Shown: one piece after another, positions 11,436-22,448 of the stretch
Numbering within the stretch: position 1 is the stretch's first letter
Layout: each line of letters opens with the position of its first letter
Translations under genes and position numbers: made by a program
DNA from: Cryptomeria japonica
Lineage: Eukaryota; Streptophyta; Pinopsida; Cupressales; Cupressaceae
Direction: 5' to 3'
NCBI RefSeq assembly: GCF_030272615.1
Contig: NC_081409.1
Coordinates: forward strand, 655,682,468-655,746,467
Length of the DNA stretch: 64,000 nucleotides
The notes under the pieces: model-generated
What the model saw: the letters and a program-made list of their open reading frames with translations, nothing else
Told to the model about the DNA's origin: nothing
Databases searched by the model: none

Positions 11436-12545
11436 GTTTGAATCTTTGATTCTACCCATTTCCTCCATCTTTAGATATCAATCTACACCACTTTGTTGCT
11501 AATCATATTACATAATTATAATCAGTTTTCCTTTATGTAATTGGGTAAGTTTTTGTTGGACTATTTTAGTAATTTCTCCCACAATTTAAGCATAGAAAAT
11601 ATTTTGTTTTAGAATTAGAAAAAGTATTTATTAATTTATTATTAAGTTGTTATTTTTGGCATGTCAACCATAATTTTAGAAGTTTCATTGTTCTTTGAGA
11701 TACCTCTATATAATGAGGCAATTGTATACCTCTATATAATGAGGCAATTGTAGATAATTAGTTGAATAGAAATATTCTTTATGGTGATGCAACATCTATC
11801 ATTGCCTCTATCCAAAAAGTGGTATTAGAGTAGGGAGATTAGGAAAGAGTTGAAGTAGACGAAGAGATCCAAAAAAGATCATTTGAATTGATTATGTTTA
11901 CAAAGATTGAAGAAGAAAATAATTAATAGATCATGGATATGCAGTTTGAAGACAAGCATAGCCACTAAAGGAAGGAATCATAGACGAGGAAAGATTAAAG
12001 ACATTTTGAACAAGGGTCACAAATTTGGAAGCTACTTTGTATAAATTTTGCAGTATTTAAATCACTGGGAGGAGATCAATGGTTTAAATTTTTTTTTAGT
12101 TTACGAGTTTTAGAAAATAAAGCCTACTCAATTAGCTCTTGTCACAAGAGCAGGTGTGACTCAATGTGCCTCTTAACAAGGGTGAACCATGTGTGATATT
12201 TAGAGTTTAACTCATCTATGTGGTACTTAAGCCAATTCTAACCATCACATATTCTGGTGAGCCAAACATAAAATAACAATTCTTTTGAGGAGATAGTTTG
12301 TACTTTGCATGTTTTCCTTTCTTCCAATTTTGTTTCTCTCTCTTTGCATCCATTATATTATTCTATGGTCTTTGATACCCTTAGCATATGTCAAAATAAA
12401 ATATTACTAGTGTGCCTTATACCCCCACATTCAATATTTATATTTCACGAGACCCTATAGTACTAATTTCTTATTACTTTAATATGAAGATACTTTACTT
12501 AGTGAGGAGTCAATATGTCATACTCTAGTTGAGTCTAAATCAAGG
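11436..12545. other. Gene-free AT-rich repeat remnants
   Basis: This begins with the second TSD copy and the rest of the interrupted tandem unit (to about 11475). Next comes a segment (11472-11640) that also occurs diverged at 54205-54345; both have ATATCAATCTACACCACTTT followed by AATTATAAT. A 26-bp perfect tandem duplication lies at 11701-11752. No gene is recognised. Confidence 0.55.
11701..11752. repeat. Perfect 26-bp tandem duplication
   Basis: Two identical copies of a unit that starts TACCTCTATATAATGAGG lie end to end (11701-11726 and 11727-11752). Confidence 0.95.
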
Positions 12546-12960
12546 TGTAGACACCTAAAAACATCTCTTTAATCGTATACTAATTATTCATCTAATTAAT
12601 TAAGTCTTTAATTATTTTATTAAAGTAATTATTTTTTCTAATCATCACCCTTCAACATTACTAATTATCCAATTTCCATTCTTTAATCATTTCGTCATTC
12701 AAACCCATCTCAAATATTAATTATTTAATTAATTGTGATTTATTCCTTAGTTAAATAATCTTTATTATTTAATTAAGCTCATTTCTAATGTTTAAATAAT
12801 TTTATTTAAATAATTTAAATTAATTAATTGTTCCTCCAATTCCCCAAATTCTAATTCCAATTAATTTCATTTCACATTTCCCCAAATTTGAATTTCACCT
12901 ATTCCAATTAATTTTATTTCATCAAATTAACATTTCAATTCAAATTAATTTTATTTCAAC

Positions 12961-13428
12961 AGGGAAGTGATCCTTGCTGGTTCTCCTCAAGGTAACTAAG
13001 GCAATGTGGGGAATTGGACCGAGGATGAGAAGAAGTTAGCTTTGGACTACATCAAGAAGATGGGTGAAGTGGTTGATTAGCTAAAGGAAATGCCAAAGGA
13101 TCACATTACCGGTGTTGAGGAAGGCTATAACAAGATCCAGGACACCCTCAAAACTATAATGGCAAGCAGTCAAAAGATTGTCAAACAAACTCCAGTGGTT
13201 ATGAACACTATGGTGAACAATCTGGAGAAACAAGGCATGGTTGTTGTCATTATTTGGGAAGATGTTGAGGCGGCTAAGAGTAGTGAAGGACCCTGCAAAA
13301 GGACCCATGGTAATATGAAGAAAAAGGTGGGCATTCAGAATGTGGACTACAAAGCTATTAAGATTGTTGTTGATCTGATGAATGTCCTTGAGGCTGAGGT
13401 AGCTGAGACTCTCAATAGCCTTATATAA
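12961..13428 (+). pseudogene. Decayed reading frame in the nested retroposon
   Basis: The plus-strand frame runs through two in-frame stops (near 13000 and 13078) and then opens for 112 codons from MPKDHITG to a TAA at 13428. It is rich in Lys, Val, Asp and Glu with heptad-like spacing, so coiled coil is possible. No known domain is recognised. It may be the C-terminal end of an ORF1-like protein of a retroposon, or an unrelated captured segment. Function is unknown. Confidence 0.35.
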
Positions 13429-13680
13429 CTAGGTCTGTGTTTTTTTTGTGTTTTCGAGTTTTCTATTTGTTGGTTATGTCTGTGTCTGGGTTTAGTTTCT
13501 TTGCTGTCTTTTTGTGCCTGGCTGGGCTTTTGTTGTCTCTTTGGCTGCTATTTCTTATGATTATCCTTGCAGCCCGTTTTATTTTGGATATTAATATCTA
13601 ATTCTATTCCTCTTAGAATCATTTTGTAAAGGGTTTCGGGGTCCCTTCAAAACCAGTTTTTGCCTTAATCCAAAACATTT
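12961..13680 (+). mobile_element. Nested 5'-truncated retroposon (LINE-like tail)
   Basis: This compositionally distinct insert is richer in G than the AATTAATT-rich flanks. It carries the end of a reading frame followed by a T-rich 3' region with CTTTTGTTGTCTC and TTGTAAAGGG, then TTTCGGGGTCCCTTCAAAAC. That style of 3' end is common in plant LINE copies. No reverse transcriptase is seen, no poly(A) tail is clear, and I could not fix a TSD. LINE membership is inference. Confidence 0.4.
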
Positions 13681-14477
13681 CACCAAATGTGAATTTCAGT
13701 TAATCTCAAGTGCATTTCAGCATTTGAAAACCCAAATTCAAATGCAAATCAAAATGAAATTGAATTTCAAGTCAATCTCCTACAACACATATTGAAAATC
13801 ATAACTGGTTGATCAAATTAGTTAACCAATCAGTTAACTCTTCAATCTCCTTCAATCAACTTTTTCTGACTAACTAGTTATCTCTCAATCAATTTAGTCA
13901 TCTCTCAATCAACTCAGTCAACTAGCTAATCTATTTAGTTCACTAGCCATATATTTAGTTGACTCCCCTATCAAATGAGTTAACAGATCAATCTATTAAG
14001 TTCACTGATCAATCAATCTTAGTTATCTATCAATCAATACTTGAGTTCTATTTCTCACCTCCTTTGTGTTGAAAATCTATAAATTTAACCTCTTTTTTCA
14101 ATTCAATCTAGAATCACAGTCTTCAAAATAGTTGTCTAATCTATGCAAGAAATTAGTGCAATACCTGAGAGCCAATTCAACAACAACTAAGGGGAAGAGA
14201 AATGGAAGCCTTGTTGAATCAATTAAGGGAGTCTTAAATTAGATTTTGATTCATTTCATAATTCAATTGATGTTAGCATTATTTCATTGTTATTTAGGAG
14301 TAATTTGATTAGATTAGAGTTGGTGATTTGCTCTGATAATCTAATTATGTCATTTATGCTTAATTTACCCCTAATACACAAGGCATAACACATTAGATGC
14401 TTGTTCTATCCAAAACATACCAACAAGATAGTCATATCACAAACTATAAAGATATGATCACCTAGACAGATGATAAG

Positions 14478-14784
14478 ATGGGTCACTTCAAAAAACAATT
14501 GTAGGAGGCATGAGAGGATCACAAAGCCCTCTATGCAACCTACCAAGTTGAACAATCTACAACATAGTAGGTGTTACCAAAAATATTTCTATAGGAGTTA
14601 ACTAATGGAGCCACTCAACCACCATCACAAGACAACCCAACTCAAGGTGGTGAGACACAAGAACAAAGAGAAAAGGATGTAGTGCTTGTAGGCCTTATAA
14701 CCACCTTAGTCTAATGGATTAGGACACTTGAGGCTGGAGGTGCCAAACAACCTCTTCAAGAAAAAGTTGAAGAAAAGGCTAAAT
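14478..14784 (+). pseudogene. Decayed gag-like frame cut by copia B
   Basis: One plus-strand frame, crossed by several TAG/TGA codons, reads EDHKALYATYQVEQSTT, then QPPSQDNPTQGGETQEQREKD and later LQEKVEEKAKF up to the copia B insertion point. Its Gln/Glu-rich, coiled-coil-like character resembles N-terminal gag regions of plant LTR elements. The stops and the copia insertion make it non-functional. The call rests on composition only. Confidence 0.3.
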
Positions 14785-15986
14785 TTTTGCCCATTTGGAT
14801 GGATTGATTATGTGTTGCATTGATGTTTTGTCATTGATGTCAACACTATCTATTCTGGATGCTTTACTGACACCCTTCTGGTTCCGGTAGGTTGAGTAGT
14901 TTCTAGTTGGATTGGATCCGACATGATCCAGTATGCTCTGGTATGGTTTGTTTATGGAATTGGCTTACTCATGTTCATATTTAGTTAGTTGGTTTTGGTC
15001 TGGTGATCGGATGCTATCCTTCTTGCTTGGAAGCTTGGCTTGTGGTTCCAGCAAGGGTTTCACCGGCAAAGCTTTTGATGAAGATCTTTGATGATATGCA
15101 TAAGTGGTGTTAGTGCAGCATCTGGTGGAGATTCAGGATGTTGTTGGTGATCATGTTCGAGACTTGGCGGATGGAGATCATTTCTTTAGTGTGTGGACGT
15201 ATATTGGGTCTCGATTGATCTAGGTTATGGACTGGCTTAATGTAACGTGTGGATTGGACCTCTTAATGTGTTTTCGGGATGTCTTATGTGTTGGATATTA
15301 TTTGTTTGGTCTAAGAATGACATGTTATGTAATTATGTATTTGGTTTATTGTCTGGTGGTCGACTTGAATGTTTATGGTCGAGGGTTTGTATATAGATCA
15401 TCATCATAGGTATAAGGTCAGGGAATGGATATGGATATGTAATGTGCGAATAATGTAATATCATTCAGACAAAGGATTCAGTCTATCATTGGAGATTGAA
15501 TTGGGTTTATTTAAGAGGATTTAGTCCCCTGGTATTGAGTTTAACTAGAACTTTACTCAGGCATAGGAGATGTTATCTTTGCAGTTCAAACACTTCTTCT
15601 GGATTGTAGACTGGATTTCTATGTTGTTAGTGAGAATCCTTTTGTGATGAGCAGTGTGCTCTAGGCCGTTGGCCTTCTTGCAAGTGCAGGACCCTCAATT
15701 GTAATTCACATACTTACTACAGAAGTATTATATGACTGTAGATAGGCAAGTCCCACCGTGGTTTTTCCCTTTACCAGGTTTTCCACATATAAATATTGGT
15801 GTAATATGGATGGTATTTATTATGTGATTATTGTTTATGCTTAATTAGTTTAACTGCTATTCTGGTATTAATGTTTTGGGTTCCGATATTAAAGTTTTAA
15901 TTAGTAAATGTTCTGGTAATCTGTGACAACTGATTCACCCCCTCCCCTCCTCTCAGTTGTCTTCCGCTTATTTAAATTGTCTAACA
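14785..15986 (+). repeat. 5' LTR of copia B
   Basis: This 1202-bp repeat pairs with 20661-21875 and ends TTGTCTAACA before the PBS. It carries the block CCACCGTGGTTTTTCCC followed by TTTTCCACATATAAAT (about 15751-15790), shared in form with copia A, D1 and D2. Confidence 0.93.
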
Positions 15987-16000
15987 ATTGGTATCAAAGC
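15987..16000 (+). promoter_or_regulatory. Primer-binding site of copia B
   Basis: ATTGGTATCAAAGC follows the LTR end directly. It differs from the initiator-Met tRNA complement by one base (A for G). Confidence 0.9.
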
Positions 16001-16044
16001 TTTGGTCCTCTCTGCAAAAAGCTTAACCACTTGAGGAAGATCCT

Positions 16045-16957
16045 ATGGCAACTAACAATTCAAGTTCATCTAGTTCATCTAGAGCTATCTTTCAGAGAGA
16101 TATCCCTAGGCTTGATGAAACAAATTACACAGTATGGAAGATTCGGATGGAGACTCATCTGAGATGTCTTGGTAAGGAGATTTGGGAGATCACACAGAAT
16201 GGTGTTACACCTCATAATCCAGCATCTGGAAATCCTCCTCTGACAAACCTGGATAAGGAGCTTGAGAACGATTGTAGAGCAAGAGAAGCCCTCTTGTGTG
16301 TACTTTCTGATCAGTAAATAATGGGATTGAGTGATAAATCATCTAGAAAGGCTATATGGGATAAGTTGGAGACTCTTAATGAAGGTGACCCTACTATGAA
16401 GATTGCTAAACTTGATGGTTACTGGGTGAGATATGAAAACCTGAAGATGGAAGAAGATGAAAGGATTACTGCATTCATGAAAAAGGTAAATGAGATTGTT
16501 ATGGGAATTCAATGTTATGGTGGAACTCTGAGTGAAGATGAAATTGTTTCTAAAGTTTTGAGAGCCCTACCACCAACTTACAAGATGAAGGCTATTGTAA
16601 TTAATGAGTTGAGAATAATAGCTAATACATCTATCAACAAAGATACCTTGGTTGGGAAATTATATGCTTTTGATCTTGAAGAATTTGGACCTTCTGGAGC
16701 TGTGAAGTCTAAACCTGCTTTTCATGCATCTACATCAGCAACCGGTGAGAAAGATTGGAAAGCTTTATATGCAAAGGAATTGGATGATATGAAGAGAGAA
16801 GATGATGAGTTTGAGCAACTTGAAGCACTATTTACTAGAAGAGTACCTAAAGGACCGGTAGAAAGTAAGTATGAAGGAAAAACACCTTTTAAATGTTTTG
16901 CATGTAATAAGATTGGTCATTTTGCATCTAGATGTCCTGAAAATGAATTCAAGATTT
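16045..16957 (+). pseudogene. copia B gag
   Basis: Starting MATNNSSSSSSSRAIFQRD, the frame encodes a copia gag: LDETNYTVWKIRMETHLRC, an in-frame TAA at 16315-16317, then a long gag core with KAIWDKLETLNEG and KVLRALPPTYK. A canonical CCHC knuckle, CFACNKIGHFASRC, lies near 16893-16934. It would coat the element's RNA in virus-like particles. A frameshift near 16950 moves the continuation to another frame, so no full product can be made. Confidence 0.9.
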
Positions 16958-18165
16958 GAAGAAAGGGTTAGAAGATCTTTTAAGCCTAACCCTAGATATC
17001 AGAACAAGTATAAGTATAGGAAAAATAGAGACAAATCATATTACATAGCGGATGAAGAAGGCATTATTGATTCTGATGATGAACTGACATAAGACTCTAC
17101 TAGTAGTTCTGACAATGGAAAGGAATGGGTGTTCCTGGCTATCAAGGAAGATGTTTCGACACTAGAAGAGAATATACCTGAAGAGAAGGCACTTGCTGCT
17201 AAAATTGAAGACAAGGATGAATGGGTAATAGATAGTGGTTGTTCACATCATATGACTGGAAAAAAGGGAAGTTTCTATCTTTGCAAGAATTTGATGGCAG
17301 TTTGGTTAGATTTGGAGATGACAAAGCATGTATGATCAAAGGAAAAAGAACTATATCATTGGATGGTAAGAACAATACTGACAATGTTTATTATGTTGAA
17401 GGTTTAAAGCATAATCTTTTGAGTGTAGTACAATTGGTGGGTAAAGGATTTCAATTACAGTTCAAGGAGGGAAAATGCAAAATCATTAACAGATCTCATT
17501 TGGAGATTGCAACTGGTACATAGACAAAAGGTAATATATTTCATTTGAATTCCAGTGAGAAGAAATATTTGATTGCACAGATTGATGAGAGTTGGATATG
17601 GCATAAAAGGCCATGTCATGTGAGTTTTGATTGCATTATGAAGATCAGTTCAACTAAGGCAGTTAGAGATATACCTAAGATTGTGAAGCCCTATAATCCA
17701 CTATGCAAAGAATGTCAAATGGGTAAACAGGTTAGAACCTCTTTTAGGTGTATGCAAGATAAATCTAATGATGTTCTTGATCTTATTTATACTGATTTGT
17801 GTGGCCCCGCAAGAGTTAAAAGTTTTCAAGGTGATAAATATTTCATTCTAATCATTGATGATTATTATAGAATGATGTGGGTTACTTTTCTAAGGGAAAA
17901 ATCTGAAGCATTTGAAAAGTTTAAAATCTTTAAGGCTAAAGTGGAAAATGAGATAGGATTGAAGATTAAATGTTTGAGGTCAGCTCATGGTGGAGAATTC
18001 ACATCCAATGAGTTTAATAAATTTTTTGAGAAGCATGGTATAAAAAGACAATTTTATGCTCCCCAGACACCTCAGCAGAATAGAGTTGTGGAAAGGAAGA
18101 ACATAACTATCTTGGATGCCACTAGAACAATGATGATGAAAGTTAGTCTACCTCATATCTACTAG
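16950..18165 (+). pseudogene. copia B protease-integrase region
   Basis: After the gag frameshift the frame continues with an acidic linker, a TAA near 17090, then the protease motif EWVIDSGCSHHMTG (about 17218-17260). A second frameshift near 17255 returns to the gag phase. It then reads VRFGDDKACMIKG and YYVEGLKHNLLSV, a TAG at 17521-17523, the integrase zinc finger (WHKRPCHVSFD, CKECQMGK) and core (YTDLCGPARV, IIDDYYRMM). The third acid is kept in QNRVVERKN, although the preceding Gly of this motif is Arg. It ends at TAG 18163-18165. Multiple stops and two shifts rule out a product. Confidence 0.9.
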
Positions 18166-18672
18166 AGAGAAGCAGTGATAACATCAGTTTATACATTCAA
18201 TAGAGTACATATCTAAGGAGAAATCAGTAAGACACCTTATGAATTATGGTTTGGCAATACACCTACAGTTAAGTATTTCAGAATCTTTGGTAGCAAATGT
18301 TACATCAGGAGAGATGATATCATTAGCAAATTTGATCCTAGATGTGATGAAGGCATATTTCTTGGTTATTCTAATGAAAGAAAGGCATATAGATGTTATA
18401 ACAAGAGATTGCAGAGAATTATGGAAAGTGCTAATGTCAAAGTAGATGAGCTGAACATAGGTCAAATCAGAGTTTATGAGAAGGAAACGATAGTGGAAAT
18501 GATTATATCTGAACCGGTAGCACCTTTACCAGAACAAAGTGTTGAATCAGTTACTCCGACAATATTAGAAAATTCTATAGTAACTGAAGAACCAAGAAGA
18601 GGAATAGAGAGTCAAAAGACTCCTAGGTATGTGAGATTGAATCATTCAAAAGATCAGATCATTGAGGATTAG
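18166..18672 (+). pseudogene. copia B integrase C-terminus and linker
   Basis: This continues in the same phase: REAVITSVYTFNR, a TAA near 18214, KTPYELWFGNTPTVKYF, then GSKCYIRRDD and GIFLGYSNERKAYR, which are typical copia integrase C-terminal motifs. A Glu/Pro-rich linker runs to a TAG at 18670-18672. Confidence 0.87.
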
Positions 18673-18684
18673 AACAATGGAGTA

Positions 18685-19740
18685 ATGACAAGAAGAAGAC
18701 TGACAACTAATGCGGTATGCTTAATTTCTCAAATTGAACCAGTATCAGTAATTGAGGCATGTAAAGACGAATATTGGTTGAAATCTATGGAAGAAGAATT
18801 AGATCAGATTGAGAAAAATAACACATGGACTTTGGTTCCTCGACCTAAAAATAAGAATGTTATTGGAACTAAATGGATTTTTAGGAATAAATTGAATGAG
18901 GATGATCAAATTGTAAGGAATACAAATAGATTGGTTTGTAAAGGATATTCTCAAAAGGAAGGAATTGATTATGGAGAGACTTTTGCACCTATAGCTAGGA
19001 TTGAAGCTATAAGATTATTTCTTGCCTATGCTGCTCACAAAAACTACAAGGTTTATCAGATGGATGTTAAGTGTGCATTTTTGAATGGGGATTTTGATGA
19101 GGAAGTTTATATTGAGCACCCTGATGGTTTTTCACTATCAGAAGATACAAACATGGTTTGTAGGTTAAGGAAAGCTTTATATGGATTGAAACAAGCACCT
19201 AGAGTTTGGTATGCAAGGTTGGATAAATATCTTTTGAAGCTTGGTTTTACCAAGGGTAATGCTGATAGTAATTTATATTATAAGATCACTGATGATGATG
19301 ATATACTAATTATTGAGGTCTTTGTTGATGACATCATTTTTGGAGGTGAAGATAAGCTATGCATGGAATTTTCTAAGAATATGGAGAAAGAATTTGAAAT
19401 GTCTATGATTGGGGAAATGAAATTTTTCTTAGGTTTGTAGATTCCTCAAATTGATAAAGGTATTTTCATCTATCAAACTAAGTATGCTAGAGAGTTATTG
19501 AAGAAATTTGGTTTGGAAAACTCTAAACCGGTTGGTACTCCTATGGTTACAAGTGAAAAATTGACAAGAAAATATGTTTCTGCGCTGGTAAATCCTACAA
19601 GATACAAATCTATGATTGGAGGTCTTCTTTATTTGACTCAGACTAGGCCTGACATAATGAATGCTATTTGTATTGTATCAAGATTTCAGAGTGATCCTAG
19701 AGAAAATCATGTGAGTGCGATGAAGAGGATTTTCAGGTAT
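18685..19740 (+). pseudogene. copia B reverse transcriptase
   Basis: The 251-codon frame carries [63 protein letters not shown] and the catalytic [11 protein letters not shown] box. A TAG at 19438-19440 cuts it. The same phase resumes with YQTKYARELLKKFG and LTQTRPDIMNAIC. The active-site Asp pair is present but the frame is broken. Confidence 0.92.
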
Positions 19741-20274
19741 TTGTAGGGAACAACTAAATATGGTTTATGATACCCTAAGGATGATGACTTTATTTTATGT
19801 GCATATACAGATGCAGATTGGACTGGAGATGTTGATGACCGAAAGAGTACATCCGGTGGAGCTTTCTTTCTTGGAAAGAAACTTGTTTATTGCATCAACA
19901 AGAAGCAATCATGTATCTCTTTATCTACTATTGAAGTTGAGTATGTTGTTGCTGCTACTAACTGTACACAAGTTCTATGGATGAAACAAATATTGAAAGA
20001 TATAAAGGTGGATTGTAATGAACCAGTAGTTATTCACTATGATAACTTTGCTGCTATTAATATATCAAAGAATCTGGTATTTCATTCTAAGACAAAGCAC
20101 ATATCTATCAAGTACAACTTTTTGAAGGAAAAGGTGGAAAAAAATGAAGTTAGATTGGTTTATGTGAACACTAAAGAGCAAATTGCAGATATCTTCACTA
20201 AACCTTTGCCTAAGGAATCATTTCAGTACTTCAGAGACATATTGAGAGCTTCTGCCCCTCTAGTAGAGACTTGA
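19741..20274 (+). pseudogene. copia B RNase H
   Basis: The phase continues through a stop at 19744 and another near 19768, with AYTDADWTGDVDDRKSTSGG, SLSTIEVEYV, KTKHISIKYNFLKEKVE and QIADIFTKPLPKE, the hallmark RNase H end of Ty1/copia pol. It ends SAPLVET and a stop at 20274. The trailing 380 bases to the PPT are non-coding and hold an extra PPT-like TCAAAGGGGGAGAG near 20453. Confidence 0.9.
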
Positions 20275-20646
20275 TTGATGTGGTTTGGCATCAATCTGAT
20301 ATGCATTATTAGAGATATTTTTCATTCTGGCACTGATGTGGGGATGCTACTGCTTAGGGGGAGTAGTTAGCTTTGTGTTTCAGTGGTTTATGTTTTTGCT
20401 TTGATATTTATGTCAGATTTATGACATTGATGTCAAATTTATGACATTGATGTCAAAGGGGGAGAGATATATGTATAATTCATAGCTTTATAGAGATATT
20501 ATTCACAGGGGGACTTTGGTCTTTATTTTAGAACTTAATTACTACATGTATGTATGTGGGAGATTGTTGGTTGTCTTCCATTGGGGGAAACTTGTTTGAC
20601 ATTTCTTGGTACTTAGATGTTTTTCACATCTAGTGTTACCACAATG

Positions 20647-20660
20647 CCAAAGGGGGAGAT
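20647..20660 (+). promoter_or_regulatory. Polypurine tract of copia B
   Basis: CCAAAGGGGGAGAT abuts TGTTGGCCAT, the start of the 3' LTR. Confidence 0.92.
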
Positions 20661-21875
20661 TGTTGGCCATTTGGATGGATTGATTATGTGTTACATTGAT
20701 GTTTTGTCATTGATGTCAACACTAGCTGTTTTGGATGCTTTACCGACACCCTTCTAGTCCTAGTAGGTTGAGTGGTTTCTGGTTGGATTGGATCTGGCAT
20801 GATCTGGTATGCTCCAGTATGGTTTGGTTATGGAATTGACTTACTCATGTTCATATTCAATCAATTGGTTTTGGTCTGGTGATCTAATGCTATCCTTCTT
20901 GCTTAGAAGCTTGGCTTGTGGTTCCGACGAGGGTTTCACCGACAGTTCTTTTGATGAAGATCTTTGATGATATGCATAAGTGGTGTTGGTGCAGCTTCTG
21001 GTGGAGATTCTGGATGCTGTTGGTGATCATATTCGAGACTTGGCAGATGGAGATCATTGTTTTAGCGTGTGGACCTATATTGGGTCCCGGTTGATCTAGG
21101 TTGTGCACCAACTTAATGTAACGTGTGGATTGGACCTCTTGATGTGTTTTTGGGATGCGTTATGTGTTGGATATTATTTGTTTGGTCTAAGGCTGACATG
21201 TTTTATAATTATGTATTTGGTTTATTGTCTGGTGGCCGACCTGATTGTTTATGGTCAAGGGTTTGTATATATATGATCATCATAGGTATAAGGTCAGGGA
21301 ATGGATATGGATATGTAATGTGCGAATAATGTAATATCATTCAAATAGAGGATTTGGTCGATCTTTGGAGATCGAATTGGGTTTATGTAAGATGATTTAG
21401 TCCTCCAGTATTGAGCTTAACCAGAACTGTACGTAGGCATAGGAGATGCTATCTTTGTAGTTCAAACACTTCTTCCTAATTGTAGTATGGATTTCTATGT
21501 AGTCAGTGAGACTGTTTTTGTGATGAGCACTGCGCTCTAGGTTGTTGGCCTTCCTGCAAGTGTAGGCCCCTCAATTGTAATTCACATACTTACTGCAAAA
21601 GTATTATCTGACTGTGGGTAGACTTCCCACCATGGTTTTTCCCTTTACCGAGTTTTCCACGTATAAATCTTGGTGTAATGTGGATGGTATTTATTTAGTA
21701 ATTATTGTTTATGCTTAATTGGTTTAACTACTATTTCAGTATTTGGTTTAAGCATTACGGTATTAATGTTTTGGGTTCCGGTATTATATTTTTAATTGCT
21801 AAATATTCTGGTAATTTGTGACAGCTGATTCACCCCCCGTCTCAGTTGTCTTCCAGTTATTTGAACTGTCTAACA
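20661..21875 (+). repeat. 3' LTR of copia B
   Basis: This 1215-bp repeat is paired with the 5' LTR. It starts TGTTGGCC and ends TGTCTAACA, followed by TSD TAAAT. Confidence 0.94.
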
Positions 21876-22137
21876 TAAATCACATCTACTATCATGGATT
21901 GTGGAAAACTAATGACTATAAAGGGCTAGATGGTCAAGGTGACAACACATTATATTATGAATTATTTACATTGAATATAGTCATATAGCTATCAAATTTA
22001 ACTCCCAGTTGAAATCTTAGAGTATTATTCAAACTCACAAATCATTTAACAACCCTATTTGATAATGTAGACCTCAAACCTTAAATTTAACTAATAAGTT
22101 TGTCTCATTTAATTTAATTTAAAAAATTACGTCATTT

Positions 22138-22238
22138 TTTTTTAATCGGTAATTGGCCGAAGTCTGAATAGCTTTTGACTAGAGCTATGAACCAGTGGGG
22201 ACATAGTGGGGGGCCCCATCCCCATTACATATCTTTGA

Positions 22239-22276
<38 letters not shown>

Positions 22277-22431
22277 GTTTGATTAGATTGACCCCAAGAC
22301 CTTCCCCATCCTATGGAAGGCCAAGAGTCACAACTTAGAATTCCACTTCAGATGTCCCTATTGGGAATTAAACTTGGGTCTCCACAGTGAGAACCCAGTG
22401 TTTTAACCAGTTAAGCTCAACCCCTTGGACT
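22138..22431 (-). mobile_element. tRNA-derived SINE with internal (AAT)n
   Basis: Read on the minus strand, the ~294-bp unit starts with a tRNA-like head: A-box-like TTGAGCTTAACTGGTTAA (from plus ~22404-22422) and B-box-like AAGTTTAATTCCC (plus 22363-22376). A body follows, then an (AAT)n microsatellite of about 12-13 units (plus 22239-22276), a further ~90 bases, and a terminal A run (T run on plus at 22135-22143). A near-perfect 17-bp TSD flanks it: 22121-22137 and 22432-22448, both containing TTACGTCATTT, with one mismatch. These are the hallmarks of LINE-mobilised, pol III-type SINEs. The mid-element microsatellite is unusual, because such tracts are normally the 3' tail. Confidence 0.85.
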
Positions 22432-22448
22432 AAAAATTTACGTCATTT

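Larger units (their letters stand above)
12546..14430 (+). mobile_element. Probable solo/partial LTR of a TGTAGACACC-type element
   Basis: It begins TGTAGACACCTAAAAA, very like the minus-strand start TGTAGGCATCTAAAAA of the LTR at 46337-47795. It is rich in AATTAATT words, as that LTR is, and has a TATA-like CTATAAATTT near 14077 toward its 3' end. A retroposon (12961-13680) is nested inside. The 3' boundary is uncertain. Confidence 0.45.
14785..21875 (+). mobile_element. Full-length Ty1/copia retrotransposon (copia B)
   Basis: This is a 7.1-kb element with LTRs 14785-15986 and 20661-21875 and the 5-bp TSD TAAAT at 14780-14784 and 21876-21880. The PBS follows the 5' LTR and the PPT precedes the 3' LTR. 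The internal order gag, protease, integrase, RT, RNase H gives Ty1/copia. The gag-pol frame has many in-frame stops and two frameshifts. The 5' LTR start has drifted to TTTTGCCCATTT from the TGTTGGCCATTT kept in the 3' LTR. Confidence 0.95.

Noticed and set aside
22239-22276. (AAT)n as a stand-alone microsatellite
   Set aside because: It lies inside the SINE bounded by the 17-bp TSD and is treated as part of that element.
22363-22431. Possible tRNA gene
   Set aside because: A- and B-box-like words are present, but no cloverleaf can be closed and the unit has SINE hallmarks (TSD, A tail).
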